From contig CM028898.1 of the NCBI GenBank assembly GCA_016801885.1, forward strand, positions 7,212,177 to 7,276,176: a DNA stretch of 64,000 nucleotides. The letters are read 5' to 3'. The stretch comes from Toxotes chatareus. Taxonomy: Eukaryota; Chordata; Actinopteri; Toxotidae. How positions within the stretch are numbered: the stretch's first letter is position 1; each line of letters opens with the position of its first letter. A program made the translations under genes and the position numbers. Positions 49,568-62,896 of this stretch are shown here, one piece after another. The notes below the pieces were generated by a model. The model did not search any database. It saw only the letters and a list, made by a program, of their open reading frames with translations, and had not been told where the DNA came from.

Positions 49568-49650
49568 TCATGTTTGCATAAAGCACATCATGTTTGCATA
49601 AAGCATCCCATGTTCCCATGAAATATTCCATGTTTCCATAAAAGCATACT
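49568..49650. repeat. four imperfect 20-bp tandem repeats
   Basis: Units of the form 'catcatgtttgcataaagca'. The first two copies are nearly exact and the next two diverged (catgttcccatgaaatat, catgtttccataaaagca). They lie about 30 bp inside the right terminal repeat. Confidence 0.8.
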
Positions 49651-49676
49651 TATTTATTTGACACCATCTTGTTTTG

Positions 49677-49870
49677 CTGAGGGGAGGGAGGGATGATGAG
49701 GGGTTTTCCCAGGGGACGTGGACCAAGGGGAGGGGTGTGTGACGTCATACTAGGGGAGGGGTCACGTGGGTCCTGTGGCGGGAAGGAGGGGGGTCAACTG
49801 GCGGTCAACTTGGGGGGGTCGGGGACAGGGGTCATAAATTATCTTGACAGAAGGGTGTACTCTTTCTCTT
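49677..49870. repeat. Polinton right terminal inverted repeat
   Basis: Inverted partner of the left terminal repeat. TGACGTCA (49740-49747) and CACGTG (49763-49768) are retained at the matching positions. The outer end reads 'gggtgtactctttctctt'. Confidence 0.93.
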
Positions 49871-50027
49871 CGACGCACAAAAAGTCTTTAAAGTATTTCA
49901 AATATTATATAAAAACACTTGAACTGATATGAATTTCACATTAAATTACTCGCAAAAACATTTTTCTTGTGGGCGCAGTTGGAAACTGAAGGTGCAGCAA
50001 AGTAAACGCAAAAGTAAGCAGACTCAC

Positions 50028-50109
50028 TTTCTGACAGTTGTCTCCTGGTGTAGTCACCCCGGTGGTGCCCCTGTCTTGCTGCTCTCCTCTCGGTTCACAG
50101 GGTTATATA
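50028..50109 (-). promoter_or_regulatory. TATA promoter and short 5'UTR exon, candidate pyy exon 1
   Basis: On the minus strand a TATATAA box (50109-50103) is followed about 25-30 bp downstream by a possible start site and then by a donor, CAGAAA|GTGAGT, at 50027. This gives a non-coding exon of about 50 nt. NPY-family genes have exactly such a TATA promoter and a short non-coding first exon. It is on the same strand as pyy exons 3 and 4. Its link to pyy is inferred from position only. Confidence 0.5.
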
Positions 50110-50954
50110 GTGTGCGATGGATACCTGATGCGCACCGAGTAACACTTAACCACACCCCTCGCTTTTCCCCCCGGCACCATCAACGGGTCACTTATCTCTG
50201 GCAAAAGCTGGAGGACGCACTCAGACCTGAACTTCACTCTCTGTCTCGCTGCAGGTTAAACGTGACACATATGCTTAATTCTCCCTGTATTTCTATATTT
50301 AGTTTGACATTTGTGGTTAATGGCTTTCCTTGTGGTTCTGTTGTGTTGTTTTGAAATTTGATTAGTTATCGATTTGCATTGATTGCAAATCATAGTAATC
50401 AGTACATGAGATTGTACTCAGCTCTGACTGGAAAATCCGGCTGCTCTTTCAGCACCACGAACAGCGCCATGAGACGGCAGCCGTGGTCCTGGTTCACACA
50501 GGTTAAAGGCACTTGGAAATCACACCTGTATTAAAGTTAGAATGCCTCTCAGCAAACAGGCTCATTGAGCTGACCCAACACACCAGCCATCAGAAAATAA
50601 CACCACCCGGGCCTTCACACTTGAAACAGTAATGGCGGGTACAGCTCTTCAGATACCTTCAGTGTATCAACAATTGGAGAGAGATGGGATGAGTGACCGT
50701 GCTGTCCTCCCCACATACAGCTCAGCAGCTGGGAAAAAACATTATAGCTGCTATTGTCCTTTTTTTCCACTATAAGTTATCTGGAATGTGTCATTACAGA
50801 AGGGAAGTAAGAAGTTCTGTGTACGGTTATTGAAAATATGTCACTTTCACAATATTAGCTTGATATTTGTTACCTGAATGTAAGATAACTTCAAAACGTT
50901 TGTGGTAATCTATAAAATGTATAGCTTTCTTCTCCAGTTTTACGTGTGCGGAGA

Positions 50955-51032
<78 letters not shown>

Positions 51033-54000
51033 CAGTTGGGGGGATTTCTTGCAGTGCATACAAGGTTGTAATCAGAGCCATCCAATTGTTTTATTGACTC
51101 CGGTGTACTCTGTGCATGGGTACTTAATGAAAAAACACATTAATCTTCAGGTAGATACACAGGATATGGGATGGGAAACACCACATTCTAGACGTGGGTT
51201 CATTTAAAACAGCTTCACAACTTTTTCTTTGGAGAACACAAACAAAAAAACGTAACAGATTTTATGAAGCACTGGACAAATGCACATTAATTCATACTAA
51301 TTCATTAATATGACCTGTACCTTCTCCAAGAATGATGCCGCCTAACGTGTGATCATTAGCCCGGACACCTTTAGCCTTCCATGACTCATCACTCCTGCAT
51401 GCATTATTCAGATGGTGATAAGGCCTTTAATATGGTCTGGAGGTCATAGGCTACAGTGTCCACAGATCAATAACGCTATTGTGTTTCACACACATGGAAA
51501 TAGTGGCAGCAGCACGCTTCAGGAAAAGTCATTTTCAGCACTGTAATCCTCTGTATGATTGAATTAAATGATTCACTGAGGTGTGGGTGGATCAAATATC
51601 ACTTTTATTAACCCTTACATGCCGCCTTTCCAAATTCATATCACCACAGAGACTCTGAGGGAGGACGTGGACCCAATGGCGCTGATATGACTCTGGCAAA
51701 AAGACACTGAGTACACAAATACCTTTCAGGTCTCAAGTGCTGAGACTGAGTCTAATGTAATCAGCAAAATTTATGATCGGTGCAGCGGCTCCTGTTTATC
51801 TCGGATCTTCACGGTCTACTGTTCAGTTCATAACGCCTGAACTCATCCCTTATCCTACAGTGCAGGTGCAGTCATGTCTTTGGCACTGTGTGCACATGTC
51901 GAGGGGATCTTTTTTTTCTTAATTTCTTATAGTTAACTGTTGAATGGAGTTCTGAGGTGACTTCTTCGTCATTTAAAGGCCAAATCAATGCCAGTGCCAA
52001 ATCAATGCCAGTGTCTCCTGCCACCATTAGAGGCACAGTGGATGACACCTGTCATTAAGAAGTGTTTGTCTCAGGGTTTTGTGACATTATGTGGTCTAGT
52101 TGCTTCAGAAGTTATTAACTTGGGAGGCGGATACTCGAAATTCATTGTTGTTCTTGTAGCGTTCATTTACAGTCTGTGTGTGAATGACTGATGCTGAGGA
52201 AGAGCAGTGTGTGGGTTTTTAATCATACAGCCACAATAATAGAGGCCTTTATACTTTTTGCATGTGGGAAAATCAAACCTGTATATAGTATGAGTCACAG
52301 CCTGAGGTTGAGGACTTGTTAATATAGCTGCAGTTTTATTCTGCAGCTGATAAAATTGCATAAAGCAACTGGTGCAAACATTTTGTACCAAAACGTTTAG
52401 ATGGAAAGTCAACATGGAATTAGCTCTGTAATATTAATTCATGCAATTGCATTCCTTTAATTTAACTTGTGAGCGTTTTAGCATTTAATGATAGAACATT
52501 GCTGCAGATATGAGAGGAAGAAACATGACAGGGACATGCTGTTATCATTTCCTGTATGGTATGCATCTTAGCCATTGAGCAACACAGATACTTCAACAGT
52601 TCATTCTCTAGAGAATGAATGAACGGTACAGACTTGTACATTCAGAGAACGCACACCAAAAAGGAATCCTTCATGATAACATTCCACAGACGTACTGTTA
52701 GATACTGCATCAAAGAAACTGTCACGTTGCCACACAACATAACAGCACACTACATGCTGTTCTGCTGGGCTCCCTGGGGAAGCCATGACAACTCCTTGCA
52801 TGTGTTTATAGAGTCATAAAAAAAACCAGTGGGTTTTCTTTTGTCTGTCCCTAAACCCTTGTCAAAAACTTGATTTGGACATAAATCTCAACTGACAGCC
52901 TCAGTAGAGCTGCTGCTGCTGCTGTTGACAATAAACAGGCAGTTAAAGTGTATATGACCACGCCATAAAGGCTGTAAGTGGATTGTGGTATTACACATTG
53001 ATTGCACTGACCATTTCTGAGCAATTATTGTGTCATAATTCAAACTGGTATTTGTGGGACAATTTGCTTTTACACACAGTGACGTCCAAAACTGATGCAA
53101 AATAACAAAACACAACCTAAATTGGAAAACTGTGGCTTTTAAAATTTTTGATGAGTTGAAAAAAAAAGATGGGGAATAGCTTGAAGTGATTAAATAATGA
53201 ATAAATTAAGCCCTCTCTTGTTTTAATCACCCATTTCCCACAGCTAACGATGGCCATCCTGAACATTTAGTTAATCCTACTCCAGTAATCAGCGTCAATG
53301 CATTCACTCCCCTGGCCATAAAAGTCGATGGCAAGAAACAACACTATGCACAAGACAAACGCATTAGCTTGCTCCAGTGTTTGTAGGTAAACACAGAGGA
53401 AGTAACAGCCCCCAGATAAGGGAGAGGACAGACAGTTTAAAGTTTTCACAGTCCAATAAACCCCAGCTAATGCTCTCCAGAAGAGCAGTTTGGGCCCCTA
53501 CAGAGGGGAAAAGTGTTTGAGTTGTCATCAAGGCAAAGGTAATAGGACCAGTAGGAGGCCACTGATTGTCAAAACTTTTTTTCTCTCATCTTATTCAGTT
53601 TTACCAACTTTTCCAACCGATGTTGGTGCTAATGATGCCTGCGGCTTTGTTAGGTAAGACGTGGACAATTTACACAACTTTCTTAGCTGAGAGCGATAAC
53701 TTGAACAAATCACGGCTCTGGAAATTTACTTACTGTAGGCACCTACGTGTACATCTCAAATGTAGCTCTAAAAGCTTTTCTCCTGAACCTCTGCCTTCCT
53801 TTTAGATAGTAAAGCCACCTCCATTTCCATTTGCATCACACATGCTGCCTAGTCCAAATATGAAAGGAAGATTACACACACACAGCCGTGCACAAAAGTC
53901 CATCCTGGTGTAAGAGCAATCTCCCAGGAGAATGTCTGACTCCTTCCTGCCCATCGCAGACAGAAAGGGGGAAATGATTATGCGTATTTAGCCTTATCTC

Positions 54001-56410
54001 CAGAGTGGGGGAGCCACTAATATGAACAGAGTGCTTTTCAGGCAGCCAGGTCTGTTTGCACAACTCAGGAGACAAAATGGGGGGTTGATGACTGCCCACC
54101 ACCACGGTGCGATAAGTCATGAGCATGCAAATGGCTCTAAAAGGAGCCACCGAGAGTCAGCCAGAGGCGAGACACACGACTCGTTAGCAAACAATAACAT
54201 ATCTCCTTATAAGTTTCAGATTTTTGACTCGCACAAACACGCACACAAAATCAGCAGTCATGTCAGCGCTGAACGACGGGTGCAGGAGTCCTCTGTGTTG
54301 GTTTCCATAAGAGAGGACTGATGCTACTTTGCCAGCATCAGCATCACTTAGGTCATTTGTCTCTCACAGAAAGCAGAGCGGACCAATTACAGCAATATCC
54401 CACCAAATGATGAGTTTATGAGCAAGCTGGCAACGGCAGCTTCAGGTAACTCAGATGGATGACAAGGCAGGTGTTAGAGGGCTCGGCAAAGGTCGACGAC
54501 TTGATGGAGAGCATGTTCTCAAAGTCACAACGCATTGGTGTGCTAGTTATGTATTTAAATGATCCCCTTGAAATCCGTAATGGCAAAATTAAGCCAGTGT
54601 CAAACTCACTTATGCTCCATATTCTGCGCGTCAGACTATGCAGAGAGAGACTCGAGACTACAAGTGCTGTAAACTTGCACGACGTCATACTCACTGTGAC
54701 TCAGTGTATTTACGCATCACAGTGAATTGGACAGAAGCTGCAAACACATGATACTGCCTGCAAGCTGGCAAGATTTCAGGTCTCTAGGGAGTGGACTCAG
54801 GATCTTCTCCCAGTGGACGCCAATTACACAAAACATGAAATTGGATTTTTTTTTTTCCCCTTTTATTCCTCAGGATCTCTAAATGAAGAATAGGCTCCAC
54901 GGTCCGACAGACACAGTGCACACACAATTGCCCAGAAGAATCAATTCTTATAGTAATTACAGCAAATGAGCTACATGTATTTGAACTGGCTGGCCATCAA
55001 TACCTGATGATACCATGTCCAATGTGTTGTGTGTTTCTTTACAAAGAGTTTTACAATACACAGAGCTTCTTGATGAAGGGAAACTTGAGGAAAAAAGGTT
55101 TCTTATCAGATAACGGTTTATTTTCTTGTTTTTGGCTGACGGCAAACACACCCCCCAGTTTTGATATCAATCACTTTGTCTCTGGCTTAGAGGTGTGTGT
55201 GAGAGGCTATATATCAGGAGCACCGGCTGAAAAACACAGGATGGCGATATTAGAATGGCCTGGAGTGTCAGTGAAAGAAAACGGCTGATGCTCAAGTACT
55301 ATGCCATCAAAACCTCACAAAAGTTAACACAAAAACAAACCAAAAAAAAAAAAAAACAGACTAAGAGAGTACAGCCATGCTGACAGTGTAGCTAAAATCA
55401 GTTTTGATAATTTTTAAGTGGAGTCAAACTGCAAAATTTGCTTTTCTGATAACTGTCAATAACCTTTGGAGCAGTTACTTAGATTTTGCTATTTTCTGAT
55501 TATTACCAAGAAATACATTATGATCTCTGCTGGACCACAAATCTATTGAGTCCTTGGGTCATACACCACAGTTTCATCTTTAATTTCGTGGCCACAGCAA
55601 ACATCTTATCAGTAACATGGACCAGCATCAGATTTAACATGAAGCCAGCGGTCTCAAACGTCTTCATCACCACAGCCATCTCCACCAGCCTCTGCATCCC
55701 CATCTAAGCTGCTGGCCATCTGTATCTCCCTTTAAAAGTGAGATGAATGATGTTAATCAGCACATGGGGGCTCTGTGCATCCCTCAGCTCCTGCTTGTCC
55801 TGCTGTAATAAAGCAGTCTGCCTGCCTGAGTAATTACTCTCATCTGTCTCAGTCCTATGAGCGAAGACCTGACTGGATAAAAGCTCCACTCCTGTGGACC
55901 CTTTCTGGCAGCACGTGACACAAGCTGAACCGAAGCGTTGACCCCATTCCTGCAACTGTGCGTCATGAAAAATTGACTGTTACAGAAAGGATGATTGAAG
56001 GAGAAATAAATGTACATATGGTCCTGACTGATCACAGCTACAGCAGATAGAGTGAGTCAGTGTTTTACAAAGACTTTTTTTTTTAATTAGTTTGAAGACA
56101 ATATCAGATGTCATGTACACCAATTGCCTGCAACTGCAGTTTCTCTTCAGAGCTTTGTCATGTAAGAGCACTAGTTTCAACAGAAACACACTAAAACCAA
56201 GCCAAACCTCATACGTTACACACAAAAATATTACAAACTGAAATTTCTGACAAAACCCGTAGATACAATACTACTGGCAACGGCCAGTTGGTGGCTGGTA
56301 ATATAAAGACGTCGTAAAGCTCTCTCACTCTTAAGAGTTTCACTCATCCTTGACTGAAAACAAAGAAAACCCAAATTTTTTAACTGCAACTTATCTGAAA
56401 CGGATCCTAT
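50110..56410. other. intergenic region between pyy promoter candidate and tut1
   Basis: About 6.3 kb of AT-rich DNA with the (GA)n array and scattered short open frames lacking motifs. A minus-strand ATTAAA (56087-56082) about 325 bp below the tut1 stop is a candidate tut1 poly(A) signal. No other gene was recognised. Confidence 0.65.
50950..51031. repeat. (GA)n microsatellite
   Basis: About 80 bp of GA repeats with a single AAAG interruption. Confidence 0.95.
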
Positions 56411-59400
56411 TCAGACATTACCTATTTCTCTCTTTAGCAATGTCTCTACCATCTTAGGTAAGAAGGCTTCCAGGAAATGAAAGAAGTCATGAAAAACTCC
56501 TGTCTTATCACTGGTTGGCTCTAATTTGAGCACTGCCCTTGTGCTTTCTGTCCCACTCACAATCTGGGGCTGAACCTTGAACTCCAAGGGCTCCTTGAGC
56601 TCTGGCTCTTTTTCAATGATGTGAGCTGTGACCTGGGACTCCAGCTCCATACAGCTGCCCTCTGGCCTCGAGTCTGTATCTTTGATCAGCTCCCTTCTCA
56701 CTTTCCTCCTGCCAGCCCACACTACGTGCTTTTGCAGGCAGATCCAGTGGGGGAAATCAGGCTTGCCCCTTCTCGCCATTCTTGGTTTTTTGCCTTGAGG
56801 CGACATAGAAGCATCGCTGCAAGAAGACAGCCGCCTCTTGGTGCCAACCCCGGCTGTACCCAGAGGGCTGGCTTCATTTTGGGATTCAACGCTATCACGG
56901 CTGTCGTTCATTGTTGTGTTGAGGGAAGCCGAGGCACTTTCCATTTCCTCTGCAGCATGGACAGCCGAATCCTCACCGAAGGCGGCGTCTGTGGAGGGAG
57001 CAAGGTGACACCTGAGAACACTTTTGAGTACTCCCTCCACAGCGGCGCAGACCTTCTGAAACCACAGCAGATGGAAACCATCTCCCGCCATGTGCAGCTG
57101 ATTACGCAGCACTTCAGGGAGCGACGCTGATTTGAAGGGGATGCTGATGGTCAGCTGCTCTGTTTTGGTTTGTGGGACATCCCCATGGGGGGTGAATAAG
57201 CGCACCAGCCCCCATGACTTCCCCTTGGTGGATTTGCGCTGGTATTGCAGGCTGCGACAATACTTCTCAGCCTCCCGGCACTCCCTCTGGAAGCAGCGCT
57301 GCGAGCGCTCATTCAGGTTTCCAGCTACGTTGTGGGAGAGTTCAAAGGGGTCCAAGAGATTTAGTGGACCCAGTTTAGGACTGTGGTGAGAGGTCATGGT
57401 GGGTTGCTCCTCTTGCATGGCCTCCTCCTCTTTCTTCTGGCTGAAGAAATCAGTGATTGGGAGTACACGCCCCTCCCTGACAGATATGACACTACTGGCA
57501 AAATCAAACGATGCATAGAAGGAGAAGAAGCCAGACAGCAGGGTGCCTATACAGAGAAAACACACATTCAATAAAGTTGTATTTTAAATTTATGAAGAAG
57601 CTCAGTTACATCACACAAATCACACATTGTCCTTACACATTACTCTCACTTACAGAGGTCCTGTGTGTTCTTGCTAGGGGGCACAGAAATGGGCTGACTG
57701 GGGAAGGTACAGTTCCAGCCCTCAATCACACACTCTTCTTCCTCACCTGTAAGGATGTTAAATTAACAAACAGATGTAAAGAAACGGAATCTAACCGATA
57801 TGCCAGTATAACAGACAAATCAACCTGCTAAAACAGTTTTATTGCTTGGAATTCTCTGAATTGTCTATAATATGAAAATAATCTGACTTTGTCCCAAAAA
57901 ACCCGTATGATAAACAATGATCTACAGTATTTGGAACCCTAGAATGCAGACCTACTGTAATCTGACTAGTCATATCCAAATGTAAGAAAACATATATAAT
58001 GTGCATGCAATTTAAACCCTCTGAACTCTAAATTACACTTTTGCTTTCATCTATTTTAACAGTAAAAACACATCAACACCAAAGTAAACCCTATTTTTGT
58101 TCATTAAGCTAAGCAAACCTCTCAGGGTGGCTAAATTGTACAGTAATGTAGCGACAGGGAGCAAACGAATGTCACAGCAATACAGCACTTACAGGCCATG
58201 TCTTTGAGTTGGTCCACTGTGGGGAGGACAGGAGGCTCACAGTTTTGCAGGAAGAAGATGATCAGCAGTGTCAGAGCGTAGTTGTTGAGGAGTGAACCGG
58301 CACCACTCGGATTCCCTACACATCACAACGCAGAATGTGTGTGTGACAGGATGGTAATTACAGAAAGGCCACTGACAGGTATACAGACAAGAGATGACAG
58401 CACTAACATCTGCTGGGAGTTTTTCTTTTTAAAACCAGCTTGGTTATTCACTGTATGTGTAAAATCTCAGCAAAGTAATGTGGGAAACTGACCCTGGATC
58501 TGCCACAAATGATCCAGCCACATCTCTGGTGAGATCTCATGCAATAGTCATTGTTGCCACTTACAACCTCTTATAAACTCTTTGTGAATGTGTTGCAGTT
58601 TTTATTTGGTTTAGCTGTCAGACTGTTGGGTTCAGTTATGTAATCCTTGAGTTTTGCAACCTGTTTGCATATTTTACACATTTATTGATTTGTGTGTCTT
58701 GAAGCCTGAAACACCGGCTTGTAGTCACTGCAATAAAAAAGGTCTATTTACACTATTATTTGATTACTGGCATTTGGCAAGACAGTTCTTTACAGTTATT
58801 CCGGGTCTTTAGTTTGGATAAAAACCTCAGCTTTACATGTAACTGATCCTATCCCCCTCTGCTAATCACTGTGCAACAGTGCCTTGTTGAAAGCTGCACT
58901 GGCAGCATGGAGGCTGCTGCTCATCAAAGAGAACAGAGGAGATATGCCCCAGGAGTATAGGTAATTAGTGTGCCCTTCAATGAAGAACACGGTCATTAAG
59001 ATTTGATTTTATTTCAGGACAGACAACCTGTACCATAACAACACAAAGGGAGCTGCTGCAAATCAGTGTGTCCAAACAGATCCCAGCATGATCATAAGGG
59101 ACAAGTGAAGTTCTAGTGACATCTGTTGACCAAAAAATGAAACAACTACCTAAACACACACATTTTAAGTGAAATAATTGCACCTGGGCTCAGGTGCAAG
59201 TATTTTCATTTTACCAGCCAGCTGTTTCTGCTTGGCCCAGTAGCGGATGGTGTACACCAAAGGTCTCAGCCTGTCCTCCATCCCTGAACACAGCTGGAGG
59301 AAGCGGGTGTTCCTTACTGCTAGCCTAGTGAGGGATAAAGTTTCAAAAAAGAAATCCGTACAGTAATTCTGCTCACTGTACAAGATTAAACCTTTCTCAC

Positions 59401-61555
59401 CACACCTAAAGACTGTACATGCCACGCCTCAGCTTCTGAGGAATCATGGACTGACCTGTTGTTAATGGTGATGTCCCCCTGCAGGTTAAGCTCACGGTGA
59501 TGGAACTTGACCACAGGGAGACGAGCGCTGCTGACCACGTGGACTTTGTGCACACCGGGGACACAGCGCTTCAGGATCGCTGCCACAAGGTCCAGGACCT
59601 GTGCTGGTGAGGCTGTGGACAAGTCAATATCAGACAGGATGGAGTCCTCAGAGCCTCCATCATCTGACATGCCCTCCCCTGCCTGAAGACAGAGGGTACA
59701 CATAAAGAAAAAGGAGAATGATTAAATACAGAGAGAACCCCTTTAAAGTTACCTCATTGTTAGTGTATTTATGGTCACCAATTATTGTATATTTAAAAAC
59801 ATCAGACCTGTTCTGATGTGGACTTGGCACGAGCCTGGAAAACCTTGGTGTTTTCCAGGTCCAGGAAGAGGTCTAAGTCACAGGAGTGGATGCCGAAAGT
59901 GTTGACAGACGAACCAAAAGGCAGAATCTGGCTGTCTGCAACCCATCCAAACATAATATTAAAAGTGAATAAACTGATGTATCACAATGTTCTGCACAAT
60001 CAGGATCATGAAACACAACTTTAAAAAATGACTCTCTGGATGTGTGTTTACAAAGGTCACCTGGAAAAAACTCTACGAAAACCTCCTGCAGGAGCTGAAC
60101 CAGCAAGCCTCTGGCCTTCTTTTCGTTTTCTCCCAGCTGAAATCGCTCAACAACAAGCTGCATCTGTGCATTCACCTGGAGTAGACAAAGGACACTATAG
60201 TACTACCACATACTAGCACAAGACCTCTTGATAACATACATACATGTTAGCTGGTCTATTCTCACCAAAATTATAGTTAGTATGGCAAACAGTGCATATT
60301 TATTTAACATTAAACTACACACTTTATTGTTAATATAAGATACATTGTTGTGTGGAACTAAACAAAGAGTAAAGAATCTAAAAGGCTCCACCAGCAGCCC
60401 CTAGAGGCTTTAACACTCCTTACAATGAAGTGTACCGACCATTTTTACAAACCCACACTTTCATTAGCATAAGCCACTTATTTATATTTAACAACAGAAT
60501 ACTTACAGACATCAACTGACACAGCTCAGGTTTGAGATGGTCGAGAACTCGTTGGAGGTTCTGGGAGTCACTCTTCTTCTTGGGAATCAACTTGAACTCC
60601 TTCTTTTCCCGGGGTTTGACACGCAGCTTCAGGCCCTTCATCTGATGCTCAACACAGGACAGGGTTGCCTCTATACTCTCGGTGTCACTGAACTGCACGA
60701 TGGCGTACAGACCCTGTGAGTGCAGAGTAACATATCACAGTCAGACTACACTGGGGTCTCAGTCACTTTCCATTATGCTGCAAAGAAACTGGCCGTCAGT
60801 ACTCTTGGTATGAACACAAACTGTAAAGACGGGCACTGTGAGGCTATGGACATCAATTATGATGTGCGGCGTTTCATTGTGAACAGCTGTCTGACCTTGT
60901 CTTTATCCATGATGACATCTGTGACTGACCCAAACTTCTGGAAGTATTCAGTTATGTCAGTCTGAGAGATGTCAGGCTTGATACCACTGACAAACACACT
61001 ACGCTCCTCCTGGGTCTTCCTGGTGGCCCGCACGGTGCTCAGCGTCTGGTGTTTCCGCCCTTTGACATGCTGATCCAGACTTGGCACTGTCGGACATCAA
61101 AATATGAACAATGCTGAATCAGAAAACAAAAAAAATCAGACGCACCAGAGTTCAGAAAATCAAAACATACAATACAGCGGTTACCAAGCTTGCTGTACAG
61201 ATTTAGTAAACTATGCTAATCATGACAAACTGATCTAATGCGTTTAAACTCTGTTACTATAATATAACATAAGCTAACCGTTCAAACATTAACCTTATGC
61301 CACAGCGTTCAACCCCAAACGAAGACACAAGTTTCGAAGTGACGGGAACATCGTAATTGTGTGTAGCTTTAAGCTAACTGGGATTTAGCATCCAACAACA
61401 CAAACACCAAGAAAAACGATGCGTCAAAAGTTTACTCGATTTGACTCGCAGGTGGCTAAGTTAGCTTACGGTTACTTACGGTTTGGTAAGTTGACATTGC
61501 ACAGTACGCAGTGAAACCCTCTCGGCGTCGTTTTTATGTCACTGTCCGATTCCAT
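56411..61555 (-). CDS. tut1: U6 snRNA terminal uridylyltransferase 1 / Star-PAP, complete
   Basis: Adds uridines to U6 snRNA 3' ends and acts as a nuclear poly(A) polymerase. Ten coding exons: 61555-61480, 61086-60896, 60713-60507, 60175-60061, 59935-59808, 59682-59456, 59324-59215, 58315-58193, 57746-57654, 57546-56411. All have GT/AG ends and the phases match, giving 801 residues. In order: U1-type C2H2 finger (C16, C19, H32, H38 with LDQHVKGRKH), RRM from about residue 54 (RSVFVSGI), palm with the GSS motif and catalytic D216/D218 (CDLDLFLDL) and D309 (QGDITIN), the PAP-associated domain in the last exon (LGPLNLLDPFELSHNVAGN), and a C-terminal region with a basic patch and a final helical segment. 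A short acidic insert (SDDGGSEDSILSD) sits where human TUT1 has a long Pro-rich one. The ATG lies in the context GCCATCATGG. Confidence 0.95.
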
Positions 61556-62896
61556 GATGGCAAGAAGTACAATGTAACGACAGCACGGAGAACAAATCAA
61601 CCGCCACGGTCCTCAGCGAAGTTCGAGGCCGACCGTTCCCCACGCGCCGCTCAAATCTCCCTCCAGCGTCTCTTCAGCGTTTGTTACCAGTCCGTCTCCA
61701 AAATCTGTCCGGGTTATTCTCCTAATTTTTCAACAGTTCCCCTTGATTAATTTCTAATGGATTAAATTGTCTCGCGAGAAAGAAAAATTTACATCGCGGT
61801 ACTAAAAATGAAAACACCAAAAATAAAAATATATTTAAATTTAATAGAATACAGTTTTTTAAGCGAATAATTTAATTGGTTCACTTACAGCTTTCCTGCA
61901 TCCGTGTAAGTAGATGAAGCTTTTAAGATTAATGCAAACAATTCTTAAAGGTGACCCATCTTGCCCTCTTTACAAAGGCACTGTTGGAACAGACTGTTAA
62001 TACACTCTCTGATGCATTATTAGGATAATACTGTACCGTAATACTGTCAAAGCAAGTAAACAGACGGGTTGGTCATCATCCTACAGCGAGACAATGATCT
62101 GAAACATAAGAAGAGAAGGAACAGATGGTGGCTCCACATGATGAAGAGAAGCACAGTCTCCGGACTTTAACCTCATGGAGCTGGTTTGGGATGAACCAGA
62201 CAGAAGGTGAAAACCAAAGCAAACTACAATTGTAACACATTGGTGGGAACTTCTGAAACAGTGTTGGAACAAACTTTCTGAGCAATATTTGATTTCCACA
62301 GAAGAAAGAATATTAAGAGTGTGTTCAGCTGCTGGCTGGGTTTAAGATTGAGATTAAATTCAGCTCAACAAATTCCATGATTCCTATCTTCAGTTGCTTT
62401 TGTTCCATACTTTAATTTCAGAAACAGACTGAACTGTGTAAATTTAAATAACAGCTGGAAAAGTGGAGGTGCTTTAAAACTTTCAACTGGTCATGTATAA
62501 ACTTCAGGTGTTGGCATCTTCATGTTGCCTCTAAAGCCATTTTGTGAATTATCATCCCAGTCATTTTAACATCACACATGAATGAACTGAATAACAGAAT
62601 ATTTTAAACATTCAGACTAATTCAGACAGGTTTTTCCATTGTACAAAAATTTAATAACCACTTTTTTCCACCATAAAAATATTTGTAAAATGAGTAATGA
62701 ATAACATACAGCTTGTCACAAAATAAAACAAGATTCCCTGCTGTCTTCAAGAGGAAAAAATAAAAAAAAGCAGTGCTCCATTTTCAGTCTAATAAAACTA
62801 CTTTAAACTACTAAAATGCCTTACAATCTAAAACATGGCAAGTACAAAATGGTTAAAGGAAAAAGTAACTGTAATTAAGAATATATACAAATGCTT
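61556..62896. other. tut1 promoter/upstream region and Ki-67-like 3'UTR
   Basis: 61556-61780 is the CpG-containing tut1 5' region. To the right, AT-rich DNA leads into the 3'UTR of the next minus-strand gene. An ATTAAA on the minus strand at 62655-62650, about 245 nt past its stop, could be its poly(A) signal. Confidence 0.55.

Larger units (their letters stand above)
33968..49870. mobile_element. Polinton/Maverick (adintovirus-like) element, complete but decayed
   Basis: A 15.9-kb self-synthesising DNA transposon / endogenous virus-like element with about 200-bp terminal inverted repeats. It contains the diagnostic set: chromodomain integrase, penton-like and double-jelly-roll capsid genes, adenain-type protease, packaging ATPase and protein-primed DNA polymerase B. 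Plus-strand genes fill the left half and minus-strand genes the right half, converging near 41.58 kb. Most genes carry several frameshifts or stops, so the copy is old and not autonomous. No convincing 6-bp target duplication flanks it: 'atgtct' on the left and 'cgacgc' on the right differ. Confidence 0.95.

Noticed and set aside
33968..49870. Interpretation as an integrated adenovirus
   Set aside because: The chromodomain integrase, the packaging ATPase type and the polymerase layout fit Polinton/adintovirus; adenoviruses lack the integrase.
50090..50125. Minus-strand residues AHYITL resembling the RHYINL hormone motif
   Set aside because: The match is short, contains an in-frame stop right after, and overlaps the TATATAA box; treated as chance.
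50400..50530. Minus-strand open stretch containing CRLMALFVVLKEQPDFP, considered as pyy exon 2
   Set aside because: It lacks a signal peptide and any NPY-family residues, and it lies on the wrong side of the promoter-like TATA exon.
50827..51207. Open frames rich in Ser-Leu or Arg-Glu
   Set aside because: They translate the (GA)n array.
56621..57130. 169-codon plus-strand frame opposite the last tut1 exon
   Set aside because: It lies wholly antisense to a conserved exon and has no motif.
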